A stretch of DNA of 64,000 nt from an uncultured Piscinibacter sp. (GTDB lineage: Bacteria > Pseudomonadota > Gammaproteobacteria > Burkholderiales > Burkholderiaceae_C), in contig NZ_CALFYO010000010.1 in NCBI RefSeq assembly GCF_937952055.1, positions 146,370 to 210,369 on the forward strand, written 5' to 3'. Below the pieces are notes generated by a model that ran no database searches, was not told the origin of the DNA, and saw only the letters and a program-made list of their open reading frames with translations. A program made the translations under genes and the position numbers. This document shows positions 22,991 to 31,495 of this stretch, piece by piece; positions within the stretch are counted from its first letter, which is position 1, and each line of letters opens with the position of its first letter.

Positions 22991-25642
22991 ATGGTCGCCG
23001 TCCGATCCATCACTGCCCTGCTGGCACTGCCAGTCGCCGTGTTTGTCTTCCTCGCGGTGCCGGTGGCGGCTTCTGCGCAAGCCCGCTTCCGCTTCGACCA
23101 GACGCCGGGCCGGCTGTCCAAGGACGTGGTGCCCTCCCTGGTGAGACTTGCGCTCGACCTCGATCCGGCGCGCGAGACCTTCGACGGCCGCGTCGAGATC
23201 GACCTGCGCGTGGCCAAGCCCGTCGATGCAATCGAGCTGCACGCCCACGAGCTGACCGCCGGCGACGCCTGGCTCGGCACGGGCAGGGCGCGCCGGCCAC
23301 TGGAGATCGTGCCGGACACGGGCGCCCAGCTCTGGCGCCTCGTGCCGCGCGACGGCCGGCGCATCGCCGCGGGCACTCACCGCATCGCCATCGCCTACGC
23401 GGGCAAGGTGCAGCGCCAGGGCTCCGGGCTGTTCCGCGCCACGGCGATGATCGACGGCAGGCCGGAGGCATCGCTGGCCACGCAGCTCGAGCCGATCCAC
23501 GCGCGGCGCGTGTTTCCGGTGTTCGACGAGCCGGCGTTCCGGTCCCGCTATGCGCTGGCCGTGCGGGCGCCCGCCGCGCTCGAGGTGTTGGCCAACATGC
23601 CGCGCCGGCACAAGCGGGTGGACGGGGGCCGCGCCACGCACGAGTTCCAGGTCACGCCGCCGATGCCGAGCTACCTGTTCGCGGTGTCCGTCGGACGCTA
23701 CGAAATGCTCGAGGGGCGTGCCGCCGGCGTGCCGCTGCGCATCCTCACCGCCGCCGGCAAGCGTGAGCAGGGCCGCTACGCGCTGGAGGCCACGAAGTTG
23801 CTGCTGCCGTACTACACGCGCTACTTCGGCGTGCCCTACGCCTTGCCGCGGCTCGACCAGCTCGCCGTGCCGTCGACGCGCTGGGGCGCGATGGAGGACT
23901 GGGGCCTGATCTCCTACGCCGAGAACGGCCTGCTCGTCGATCCGGCCACCACCAGTCCGGCGCAGCAGCGGCAGGTGTTCGGCCTGGTCGCGCACGAGAT
24001 CGCGCACCAGTGGTTCGGCAACCTCGTCACCGCCGCATCATGGAACGAGATCTGGCTGAACGAGGCGTTCGCCACCTGGATGGCGCGCAAGGCGTCGGAC
24101 CGTTTCAACCCTGGCTGGCAGGTGCCGCTGAACTACCGCAGCGCGATCGACGAGACGATGTCCACCGACAGCAGCGACGCCACACGCGCGATCCGCTCCG
24201 GCCCGGTGCGCGAGACGGCGGTGTTCGACGTGTTCGACGACATCACCTACGTGAAGGGCGGGGCCGTGCTGACGATGATCGAACAATGGCTCGGCGAGGA
24301 AAGTTTCCGGCGCGGACTGTCGGCCTACATGCGCGAGCGGCGGCTGTCGAATGCGACCGCCGGCGATCTCTGGTTCCACATCGGCCGCGCCGCCGGCCGC
24401 GACGTGGCGGCAATGGCCGCGAGCTGGACCGACCAGCCGGGCTTCCCGCTGGTCGCCGTCGCGCAGCGCTGCAAGGGCGGCGCGACGCAGGTGACGCTCA
24501 CGCAGCAGCGCTTCCGCGCCGGCTCGGCATCGACGCCGCGCGGGGGCGGGACGCATTGGCAGATCCCCGTGCAGCTGGCGCGCGGCGGGCAGCGCGCCGA
24601 CGTGCTGCTCGCCAACGCGCAGTCGGTCGCCGTGCTGCCGGGCTGCAGCGACGAGCCGGTGCGCGCCAACGCCGGGGGGCTGGGCTTCTACCGGGTCGCC
24701 TATGCGCCGGACGTGCAGATGGCGCTGCGCGATCGCTTCGCGGCGTTGCCCGCGGCCGACCGCGTGGCGCTGCTGGCCGACATGCTCGCGCTGTCGCAGG
24801 CGGGCGCGCTGCCGCTGGACGAGGGGCTGAGCTGGCTGGAGCGGATCGCCGAGGTCCGCGACGCCGGACGCGTGCCGTTGTTCAAGCAGGCGATCGCGGC
24901 CTTCGGCCTGCTCGACAAATCCCTTGCCGGCACGCCGCAGCAGTCGGCGCTGCGGGGGACTGCGCGCGCCCTGCTGGCGCCCGAGCTGGCACGCCTGGGC
25001 TGGGACCCGGCGCCCTCGGACGACCCCGAGACGCTCGCCATCCGCGCGCAGCTCGTGCGGCAGCTGGCGCACATGGACGATGCGGCCACGCTGACCGAGG
25101 CGCTGGAGCGGCTCAGTCGCGACGAGTCGGGTGCGCAGCCGCTGCACGCCTCGATGCGCGAGGCGGTGCGCGTCGCGGCCGGCACGTCGGCCGACCGCGC
25201 ACGTTTCCAGCGCATGCTCGCCGCGCTGCCCGCGGCGCCGAGCGAGCAGGAGCGGCGCACGCTGGCCAGCGCGCTGGCCAGCGGCCGTGATCCGGCTCGC
25301 GCGGGCGAGCTGCTCGACCGCATGCTGCAGGGCGACCTTCCACCCAACGTCGCGATGATGATGCCCGGCATGGTGGCCGAGCGGTCTCCGTTTGGCGAGC
25401 TGGCCTACCGCCACCTCGTCGATCACTGGCAGGCGTGGGCCAAGCTCGCCGGCCCCATCGGGCAGCGCTGGCTGTTGCCGGAGGTGGCGAAGCATTCCAA
25501 CGACCCGGCGCGTGCCCGCTCCGTCGTCGAGGATCAGGCCCGGCTCGTCGGCCCGGACGGCACCATGCTGGCGGCGCGTGCCGCCGCGCGCATCCGGCAG
25601 CTGGTCGAGTTGAAGTCGCGTGCTTCCGGCCAGGCGCCCTGA
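22991..25642 (+). CDS. Exported M1-family zinc aminopeptidase
   Basis: An 883-residue metallopeptidase with a signal peptide (about 1-31, ending SAQA), so it acts in the periplasm or outside. The exopeptidase motif GAMEDWG is at 299-305 and the zinc site HEIAHQWFGN begins at H335, with the third ligand in WLNEAF. The C-terminal half is the ERAP1-like helical domain. It removes N-terminal amino acids from peptides, probably for nutrition. AAGGAGGGG before ATG 22991 is a strong ribosome site. It resembles aminopeptidase N in layout. Confidence 0.92.
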   Translation: MVAVRSITALLALPVAVFVFLAVPVAASAQARFRFDQTPGRLSKDVVPSLVRLALDLDPARETFDGRVEIDLRVAKPVDAIELHAHELTAGDAWLGTGRARRPLEIVPDTGAQLWRLVPRDGRRIAAGTHRIAIAYAGKVQRQGSGLFRATAMIDGRPEASLATQLEPIHARRVFPVFDEPAFRSRYALAVRAPAALEVLANMPRRHKRVDGGRATHEFQVTPPMPSYLFAVSVGRYEMLEGRAAGVPLRILTAAGKREQGRYALEATKLLLPYYTRYFGVPYALPRLDQLAVPSTRWGAMEDWGLISYAENGLLVDPATTSPAQQRQVFGLVAHEIAHQWFGNLVTAASWNEIWLNEAFATWMARKASDRFNPGWQVPLNYRSAIDETMSTDSSDATRAIRSGPVRETAVFDVFDDITYVKGGAVLTMIEQWLGEESFRRGLSAYMRERRLSNATAGDLWFHIGRAAGRDVAAMAASWTDQPGFPLVAVAQRCKGGATQVTLTQQRFRAGSASTPRGGGTHWQIPVQLARGGQRADVLLANAQSVAVLPGCSDEPVRANAGGLGFYRVAYAPDVQMALRDRFAALPAADRVALLADMLALSQAGALPLDEGLSWLERIAEVRDAGRVPLFKQAIAAFGLLDKSLAGTPQQSALRGTARALLAPELARLGWDPAPSDDPETLAIRAQLVRQLAHMDDAATLTEALERLSRDESGAQPLHASMREAVRVAAGTSADRARFQRMLAALPAAPSEQERRTLASALASGRDPARAGELLDRMLQGDLPPNVAMMMPGMVAERSPFGELAYRHLVDHWQAWAKLAGPIGQRWLLPEVAKHSNDPARARSVVEDQARLVGPDGTMLAARAAARIRQLVELKSRASGQAP

Positions 25643-25685
25643 GCGTGCGTCGCCGCTGGCGGCCGCGGGCGACTACAGTGCCGCC

Positions 25686-26228
25686 ATGCGCAAGACGGTT
25701 CGCGACCTGGTGGTATCCGTGGGCTGGGCGCTGTGCGGCGTGGCACCGGCGCAGGCCTTCGACCACGAACGCGCCGGTGACCTGCTGCAGAACGCATTGC
25801 CGGCGGGCGTCGCGGCCGTCGAGCTCTGGCGCGGCGACCACCAGGGCGTCTGGCAGCTCGGCGCCTCGTTCGCCGTGACCGTGCTGGCCACCAAGGCGCT
25901 GAAGGGCGCCGTGCGCGTCGAGCGCCCCGACGGCAGCAGCGATGACGCCTTTCCCTCCGGCCATGCCTCGAGAGCATTCGTCGCGGCCACCTACATGCAC
26001 CGCCGCCACGGCTGGGAGTCAGCCTGGCCTTGGTACGCCGCGGCCACCTATGTCGGCTGGACGCGCGTGCACGCCGACCGGCACCGCTGGCGCGACGTGG
26101 CCGGCAGCCTTGCGCTGGCGGGCCTCTCGAGCTGGTGGCTGGTCGCGCCAGCGCAGCAGAATGCCGTCGCGCTGACGCCGACACTCGCTGCGGGCCGCCT
26201 GGCCGTCGAACTGCACGCACGCTGGTGA
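25686..26228 (+). CDS. PAP2-family phosphatase
   Basis: A 180-residue protein with all three PAP2 signature pieces: KGAVRVERP, PSGHAS and TRVHADRHRWRDV. A signal peptide (about 1-23) is likely, and the body is less hydrophobic than in membrane phosphatidate phosphatases, so this may be a periplasmic acid phosphatase or lipid phosphatase. It starts 43 bases after the aminopeptidase gene and converges on phospholipase A, so the two neighbours may both act on envelope lipids (inference). Confidence 0.85.
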   Translation: MRKTVRDLVVSVGWALCGVAPAQAFDHERAGDLLQNALPAGVAAVELWRGDHQGVWQLGASFAVTVLATKALKGAVRVERPDGSSDDAFPSGHASRAFVAATYMHRRHGWESAWPWYAAATYVGWTRVHADRHRWRDVAGSLALAGLSSWWLVAPAQQNAVALTPTLAAGRLAVELHARW

Positions 26229-26249
26229 GGCGCACGCGAGGCGGGCGCT

Positions 26250-27290
26250 TCAGCGCCAGCCTGCGATCGTGATGCCCAGCCCCGCCTTGGTCTGACGCAG
26301 GTTGTAGTCGATCAGGCTCTCGCCGTAGCCGCCGAACAGCTGAAAGTAGCCGTGCATCGCGTCGGCCAGCGGGAACACGTAGTCCAGCTGCGCCGAGCCG
26401 CGCGAGCGATCGCCGCCGCGCAGCGAGTGGCGCAGCTGCAGCGACACCGTGTGGTCGCCCCAGTAGCGCGCGAGTCGCATCTCGGCGCGGCCGACGTGAT
26501 CCGCGATGTCCGGGTTGTCGTCGTCGCTCGCCTCCTCGCGGATGCGCGCCCACGGGCGCAGCTCCGCCACCCAGTCCCCGCGCTCCAGAGCGAGGCCGGC
26601 GATGACGCGGTTCCAGCTGCGCGACAGCGGCAGCGCGCGGCCGTTGGACTGGTGGTTCAGCGACAGCGAGGCCATGCGCAGCCGCCAGCCCAGCAGGCTC
26701 GCCTCCAGCGGCGCCACCAGCATCAGCTCCGGCTCGTAGTTGGTCTCGCGGAAGGGCCGCGAGTCGGCGCCGTTGTAGACCTGCCAGCGCGACGACTGGG
26801 TGTAGCCGCCCCACAGGCTGACGGGCGCGCCGAACAGCGAGTGCGCGAACTTGGCCTTGAAGCTGATCTGGTACTTGGCCTCGACGGACTTCAGGATCAG
26901 TTCGGACGGCGCCGAGTGATCGGGCGCCGGCGAACTCGGCAGCCGGTTCACGCGGTCGGTCCAGGTCGCCGGCAGCAGGTAGACCGGCTTGTAGGCGCGC
27001 GGCGCGAACAGCACGCTGCGCTGGCCGTCGAGGTCCCAGCGCGTGCCGAGCTTGGAGTCGCGATCATCGTTGCTCGTCGGGGGCGCCGACGGCGCGGCCG
27101 GCTCTGCAGCCGGCGCTGCGGCGGGTGTCTCGGGCGCGGCACGACCGTGCAGGCGGTCGTAGCAGGCCAGGCGCGCCGCCGCGTCCTGCATCGCGACGCA
27201 GTCGGCGGCAGCGGCCTGGGCCATGGCCACCGTCGGCAACGCGAGCGCCAGCGGGGCGAGCCAGCGTGCGGCACGGAGGGGACGGGACAT
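26250..27290 (-). CDS. pldA: Outer-membrane phospholipase A
   Basis: A 346-residue protein: signal peptide about 1-25, an alanine/proline-rich lead (50-80) and a 12-strand-type barrel. The catalytic motif LSLNHQSNGRALPLSRSWNR holds the His and Ser, with the Asn nearby in WNR, as in OMPLA. It hydrolyses phospholipids in the outer leaflet of the outer membrane and is normally silent until the membrane is disturbed. It is longer at the N-terminus than E. coli PldA (289 residues). CAGGAG precedes the ATG. Confidence 0.9.
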   Translation of the reverse strand: MSRPLRAARWLAPLALALPTVAMAQAAAADCVAMQDAAARLACYDRLHGRAAPETPAAAPAAEPAAPSAPPTSNDDRDSKLGTRWDLDGQRSVLFAPRAYKPVYLLPATWTDRVNRLPSSPAPDHSAPSELILKSVEAKYQISFKAKFAHSLFGAPVSLWGGYTQSSRWQVYNGADSRPFRETNYEPELMLVAPLEASLLGWRLRMASLSLNHQSNGRALPLSRSWNRVIAGLALERGDWVAELRPWARIREEASDDDNPDIADHVGRAEMRLARYWGDHTVSLQLRHSLRGGDRSRGSAQLDYVFPLADAMHGYFQLFGGYGESLIDYNLRQTKAGLGITIAGWR

Positions 27291-27376
27291 CGCGGCGAGC
27301 TCCTGGTCATGCGGACAGAGTGCGCAGTATCCGGCACCACCCGCAGGCTTTGCCCGGCCACCGAGAATGTCTCCCC

Positions 27377-28387
27377 ATGGATTCCCTCTCGCAGATTGCC
27401 CTCGGTGCCGCTGTCGGCGTGGCCACCATGGGCCGGCGCACGGCGGTGTGGAAGGCGGCGCTGTGGGGCGCGGTGGCTGGCACGCTGCCCGACCTCGACG
27501 TGCTGATCGACCATGGCGACCCGATCCGCAACATGGTGTTGCACCGCGCCGAGACGCACGCACCGTTCTGGCTGACGCTGTGCTCGCTGCCTTTTGCCGC
27601 AGCCATCGCGCGGCTGCACGGCGAGTGGCCGCACTGGCGGCGCTGGTGGCTGGCGATGTGGCTCGCCCTCGTCACCCACCCGATGCTCGACGCCATGACG
27701 GTCTATGGCACGCAACTCGGCCTGCCGTTCACCGACCATCCCTTCGCCGTCGGCAGCGTGTTCATCATCGACCCGCTGTACACGCTGCCGCTGCTCGTCG
27801 GCACCGGCTGGGCGCTGGCCGCGCGCGGCGGCGGGCGGGCCATCGCGGTCAACGCCGCAGGCCTGCTGCTCAGCACGGCCTACCTCGGCTGGGGCGTGCT
27901 GGCGCAGCAACAGGTGGAGCGCGTGGCGAGGGCGTCGCTCGCCGCCCAGGGCATCGACGCCGAGCGCGTCCTGGTCTCGCCCACCGTCTTCAACTCGGTG
28001 CTGTGGCGCGTGGTCGCGATGGCGGACGACAGTTATGTCGAGGGCTTCCGATCACTGCTCGACGAGACGCCGACGATGCACTTCGACCGCTTCCCGCGCG
28101 GCCAAATGCTGGCTGCCGAACTGGAGGCGCTGGACGGCGTGCGGCGCATCGCCGCCTTCAGCAAGGGTTTCTACAAGCTGCAGCAGGAGGGTGACCGCGT
28201 GCTGCTGACCGACCTGCGCATGGGCCAGGAGCCGAACTACATCTTCACCTTCGTGATTGCGCGGCGGGAGAGCCCGCCGGTGCCGCTGGCGGTGCCCGAG
28301 CAGGTCGGCTCGCGGCCGGATCTCGCACGCGGTCTGCCGTGGCTGTGGCGGCGCTCGCTGGGCGAGCCGCTGGCTCCGCCGCGCTGA
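27377..28387 (+). CDS. YdjM/YfhO-type membrane-bound metal-dependent hydrolase
   Basis: A 336-residue inner-membrane protein with the signature MDSLSQIALGAAVG at the N-terminus, GTLPDLDVLIDHGD (about 36-49), HRAETHAPF and THPMLDAMT, giving the conserved His/Asp set of this family (DUF457-type). Four to five membrane helices lie in the first 190 residues and a soluble tail follows. The family is called metal-dependent hydrolase on the basis of these residues; no substrate is established. It is divergent from pldA, sharing an 86-base gap. Confidence 0.82.
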   Translation: MDSLSQIALGAAVGVATMGRRTAVWKAALWGAVAGTLPDLDVLIDHGDPIRNMVLHRAETHAPFWLTLCSLPFAAAIARLHGEWPHWRRWWLAMWLALVTHPMLDAMTVYGTQLGLPFTDHPFAVGSVFIIDPLYTLPLLVGTGWALAARGGGRAIAVNAAGLLLSTAYLGWGVLAQQQVERVARASLAAQGIDAERVLVSPTVFNSVLWRVVAMADDSYVEGFRSLLDETPTMHFDRFPRGQMLAAELEALDGVRRIAAFSKGFYKLQQEGDRVLLTDLRMGQEPNYIFTFVIARRESPPVPLAVPEQVGSRPDLARGLPWLWRRSLGEPLAPPR

Positions 28388-28403
28388 GGCACACTAGCGG
28401 CCC

Positions 28404-29204
28404 ATGAACCGTCCGCGCCCGGGCATCGACTTCATCGAATCCGGCCATGGACCGACCGTGCTGTTCGTGCCCGGGTCCTACAGCACGCCCGCCGCTTGGC
28501 GGCCGATGCACAGGCTACTGCCGCCACGCTGGCGATTCGTGTCGACCAGCTTGTGCGGCTACGGCGGCACAGCCGAGACCCGCTCGCCCGACGACCACGG
28601 CATGCAGCACGAAGTGCACGTCGTCGAGGCCGCGGCGCGCGCCGCCGGCGGCCCGGTGCACCTGGTCGGGCATTCCTTCGGCGGCACGGTGGCGCTGGCG
28701 GCCGCGCTGTCCGGGCGCGTCGAGGTGAAGAGCATGGCGCTGTTCGAGGCCAATCCGATCGATCTGCTGCAGCGGCATGGCCATGCCGCGCTGCACCAGG
28801 CCGCTCGTCTCATGAGCAGGGGCTTCGAGCAGGCGGTGCGCGAGGGCGAACGCGATGCGCCGCGGCGCATCATCGACTATTGGGGCGGCGAGGGCGTCTT
28901 CGCCGCCATGCCGGCGGCCGTGCAGGACTACTGCCGGCAGACCGCCGCCGCGAACGTGCTGGACTGGCACACCTGCTTCGGCTTCGAGGTGAGCGGGGCC
29001 GACGTGGCGCGGCTGGACGTGCCCGTGCTGCTGGTACGTGGCGGCCTGGCCAACGCGGCGATGGTCGCGATCACCGATCAACTCGCCGCGCATCTGCGCG
29101 ACGTGCGCCATGAGGTGGTCGAGGGCGCGGGGCACTTCCTCGTCAGCAGCCATGCCGAGGTTTGCGCCGAGCTGCTCGCCGCGCACCTCGGGAACGCGGC
29201 GTGA
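28404..29204 (+). CDS. Alpha/beta hydrolase
   Basis: A 266-residue cytoplasmic hydrolase with LFVPGSYSTPAAW (about 21-33), nucleophile motif VGHSFGGTVALA (serine near 90) and C-terminal GAGHFLVSSH carrying the catalytic histidine. It starts 16 bases after the preceding membrane-hydrolase gene, so the two may form an operon. It differs from the hydrolase at 21898 in sequence. Substrate unknown. Confidence 0.85.
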   Translation: MNRPRPGIDFIESGHGPTVLFVPGSYSTPAAWRPMHRLLPPRWRFVSTSLCGYGGTAETRSPDDHGMQHEVHVVEAAARAAGGPVHLVGHSFGGTVALAAALSGRVEVKSMALFEANPIDLLQRHGHAALHQAARLMSRGFEQAVREGERDAPRRIIDYWGGEGVFAAMPAAVQDYCRQTAAANVLDWHTCFGFEVSGADVARLDVPVLLVRGGLANAAMVAITDQLAAHLRDVRHEVVEGAGHFLVSSHAEVCAELLAAHLGNAA

Positions 29205-29205
29205 A

Positions 29206-29553
29206 TCAGGCCTGCCACACCGCGTAGCCCGCCTCGCGCAGGCCGATGGCGAGCTCCACCTCCATCTCGCGCGCCGCCTCGTAGGGCATCGGGTTGTAGA
29301 CCGCGTAGAGCGAGGGCAGCAGGCGCAGGCCGTAGGCGAACACGAAGCGGTTGGCCTGGATGCCCGCCTTGTGCTTGTCGAAGCGCAGGTCGGGGTCGAG
29401 CCCGGTCATGCCGACGTAGACGCAGGGCTTGGTGATGTCGTGCTCCGGGTTGGCGCGGCGGAAGCCCGGCTCGTTCCACACCCGCGCGTCGAGCTCGACG
29501 ACGTAGACGTGGTGGTGATGTCGCGTGCTGCGCTTCGGGGTCTTGGCGGCCAT
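29206..29553 (-). CDS. GIY-YIG-like small protein
   Basis: A 115-residue protein with HVYVVELD near the N-terminus and KPCVYVGMTGLDPDLRFDKH (about 43-62), which resembles the GIY-YIG nuclease core (a Y...YVG pair plus downstream Arg/His). A conserved tail includes LYAVYNPMPYEAAREMEVEL, where the glutamate could serve as the metal ligand. I recall close relatives in Burkholderiales without a tested function. It ends 1 base from the hydrolase gene (convergent) and diverges from the Nudix gene. Confidence 0.7.
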   Translation of the reverse strand: MAAKTPKRSTRHHHHVYVVELDARVWNEPGFRRANPEHDITKPCVYVGMTGLDPDLRFDKHKAGIQANRFVFAYGLRLLPSLYAVYNPMPYEAAREMEVELAIGLREAGYAVWQA

Positions 29554-29586
29554 GGTCACGTGCCGGGCACCGGCAGCGCCTATGCT

Positions 29587-30255
29587 ATGCGCATGAAGCT
29601 GCGAGGAGAGACACTGCGCGCGCTGCTGTGCGCGCGGCTGCAGGCGTTCGAGGTGCGCGCGCTCGATGCCGAAGGGCGCCGCCACGCCGCCGTGGCCGTG
29701 CCCGTCACCGAGGCCGGTCACGGTGCCGGCGTGGCGGGCCTGCCCGCGCATGCGCAATGGAGCGACGCGCCCGCACTGCTGCTCACGCGGCGCGCCGAAA
29801 GCCTGCGCAGCCACGCCGGCCAATGGGCGCTGCCCGGCGGCCGCCTCGACGAGGGCGAGACCCCCGAGCAGGCGGCGCTGCGCGAACTCGCCGAGGAGGT
29901 CGGCCTGAATCTCGATGCGTCGGCCGTGCTCGGCCGTCTCGACGACTACGCCACCCGCTCGGGCTACCTGATCACGCCGGTGGTGGTGTGGGCCGGCGCG
30001 GCGCGCGAACTGCTGCCCAACGCCGCCGAGGTGGCGTCCGTCCACCGCATCCCGGCCGCCGAACTGCTGCGCAATGACGCGCCGATGCTGAACCAGGTGC
30101 GCGGCGCCGAGCACCCGTTGCTGCGCATGCCGGTCGGCGACAGCTGGATCGCCGCGCCAACCGCGGCCTTTCTCTACCAGTTCCGCGAGTGCTGCCTGCT
30201 CGGACGCGCGACACGCACCGCACATTTCGATCAGCCCGCATTCGCCTGGCGATGA
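29587..30255 (+). CDS. Nudix hydrolase (CoA pyrophosphatase-like)
   Basis: A 222-residue protein with a perfect Nudix box, GGRLDEGETPEQAALRELAE followed by EVGL (about residues 80-103), the metal-binding helix that cleaves nucleoside diphosphate derivatives. Length and the preceding LLLTRRAESLRSHAGQWALP resemble NudL/CoA pyrophosphatases. Start is ATG 29587 or 29593. The stop overlaps the hemerythrin gene start (ATGA). Confidence 0.85.
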   Translation: MRMKLRGETLRALLCARLQAFEVRALDAEGRRHAAVAVPVTEAGHGAGVAGLPAHAQWSDAPALLLTRRAESLRSHAGQWALPGGRLDEGETPEQAALRELAEEVGLNLDASAVLGRLDDYATRSGYLITPVVVWAGAARELLPNAAEVASVHRIPAAELLRNDAPMLNQVRGAEHPLLRMPVGDSWIAAPTAAFLYQFRECCLLGRATRTAHFDQPAFAWR

Positions 30256-30803
30256 AGAACCTGCTGCACCCGTCGCCCGGAGTCGGCTTCGAGCAACCCT
30301 TCGAGATGCTCGTCGCCTGCCACGACCGCGTGCGCCGCAGCCTCGCGCTGCTCGGCAGGCTGCTCGATCACGTCGAGCGCCACGGCCACGACGCGAAGAG
30401 CCGCTCGGCCGCGCGCGACGTGCTGCGCTACTTCGAGCTCGCTGCGCCGCACCACCACGAGGACGAGGAGCGTCACGTGTTCCCGCGTCTGCTGGCCGGC
30501 GGCGACGCGGCGCTGGTGCAGGCGGTGCGGCGGCTGCGCGCCGACCACGAGCGCCTGGCGGCGCTGTGGGCGAGGCTCAGGCCGGTGCTGCAGGCCTGGG
30601 CGGGGGACACGGCAGCCGGCGCGGCCGGGGCGGCGTTCCGTGACGATGCACGCGCCTTCCAGGCGCTCTACGACGAGCACATCCCGCTCGAAGAGAGGCT
30701 CGTGTTCCCGGCCGCGCGATCGATGTGCGACGAGACGGCGCTCGCCGCAATGGGCGGGGAGATGCAGTCGCGCCGTCGCGACGGCACCACAATGCCGCAA
30801 TGA
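30252..30803 (+). CDS. Hemerythrin HHE-domain protein
   Basis: A 183-residue cytoplasmic four-helix protein with the iron ligands in place: CHDRV, HHHEDEERHVFPRL, RADHERL and YDEHIPLEERLVFP. Such proteins bind a di-iron centre and sense or store oxygen, nitric oxide or iron. It is coupled by overlap to the Nudix gene before it and the DUF454 gene after it. A degraded relative is present at 1595-1765. Confidence 0.86.
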   Translation: MKNLLHPSPGVGFEQPFEMLVACHDRVRRSLALLGRLLDHVERHGHDAKSRSAARDVLRYFELAAPHHHEDEERHVFPRLLAGGDAALVQAVRRLRADHERLAALWARLRPVLQAWAGDTAAGAAGAAFRDDARAFQALYDEHIPLEERLVFPAARSMCDETALAAMGGEMQSRRRDGTTMPQ

Positions 30804-31195
30804 CGCTGCCGCCCGCCCCCTCGCGCCCGTTCTGGCAACGCGCCGGCTGGACGGTCGCCGGAGCGGTCTGCCTGGCGCTGGGCGTGGCCGGCATCTTCCT
30901 GCCGCTGTTGCCCACCACGCCGTTCGTGCTGCTGGCGGCATTCTGCTTCTCGCGCGGCAGCGAGCGTGTCGAGGCCTGGCTGCTCGCGCACCCGCGCTTC
31001 GGGCCGATGGTGGCCGACTGGCGGGCGCGCCGTGCGGTGCCGCGCCGCGCCAAGCAGCTCGCCTGGGCGATGATGGCGGCAGGCAGTGCCTGGGCCTGGT
31101 GGGTGATGCCCGAGCCGTGGCGATGGCTGCCGACGCTCGTCTGCCTCGCCGTTGCCGCCTGGCTGTGGCAATTGCCGGACGCCGACCCACGCTGA
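30800..31195 (+). CDS. DUF454 (YbaN-like) inner-membrane protein
   Basis: A 131-residue membrane protein with the family signature GVAGIFLPLLPTTPFVLLAA and then FCFSRGSERVEAWLLAHPRF (about 28-68). Three to four hydrophobic segments are visible. Function unknown in all relatives. It is the last gene of the Nudix-hemerythrin-DUF454 overlap set. Confidence 0.88.
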   Translation: MTLPPAPSRPFWQRAGWTVAGAVCLALGVAGIFLPLLPTTPFVLLAAFCFSRGSERVEAWLLAHPRFGPMVADWRARRAVPRRAKQLAWAMMAAGSAWAWWVMPEPWRWLPTLVCLAVAAWLWQLPDADPR

Positions 31196-31243
31196 TGCGC
31201 TCCGGTTGTTGCCCCCTCCCCGTTTCAGGGGATGGGCGAGACG

Positions 31244-31258
31244 GTAACCTGTGGTTAC
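31244..31258. promoter_or_regulatory. Perfect 15-bp palindrome, possible operator
   Basis: GTAACC-TGT-GGTTAC is a perfect inverted repeat in the 93-base gap between the DUF454 gene and the small gene at 31289. It is a plausible binding site for a dimeric regulator; none is assigned. Confidence 0.4.
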
Positions 31259-31288
31259 TGTCAGGGCACTGCTTTACAGGCCAACACC

Positions 31289-31489
31289 ATGCTGTCCCGT
31301 CACACCGACACCCTGCACGCATCCGTCGTCATTTCGGAACTGCCGGCGATGCGCCGCATGCCGGCGCCGACGCCGCTGCCCACGCTGGCCAAGCCGGGGC
31401 TTGCTGCGCAGATCGCCGCCTGGCTCGTGGCTCGCCGCCAGGCGCCGACCGCGCGGCGCAGCGCACAGGTGGTGTTCCTGCGCGCCTGA
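31289..31489 (+). CDS. Small hypothetical protein
   Basis: A 66-residue basic protein with no signal peptide, a proline-rich middle (MPAPTPLPTLAKP) and an amphipathic tail. The ribosome site is weak (ACAGG), and an upstream ATG at 31232 would run through the palindrome. It converges on the AgmX gene with a 6-base gap. Codon use is similar to neighbours, but coding is not certain. Confidence 0.45.
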   Translation: MLSRHTDTLHASVVISELPAMRRMPAPTPLPTLAKPGLAAQIAAWLVARRQAPTARRSAQVVFLRA

Positions 31490-31495
31490 ACCTCG

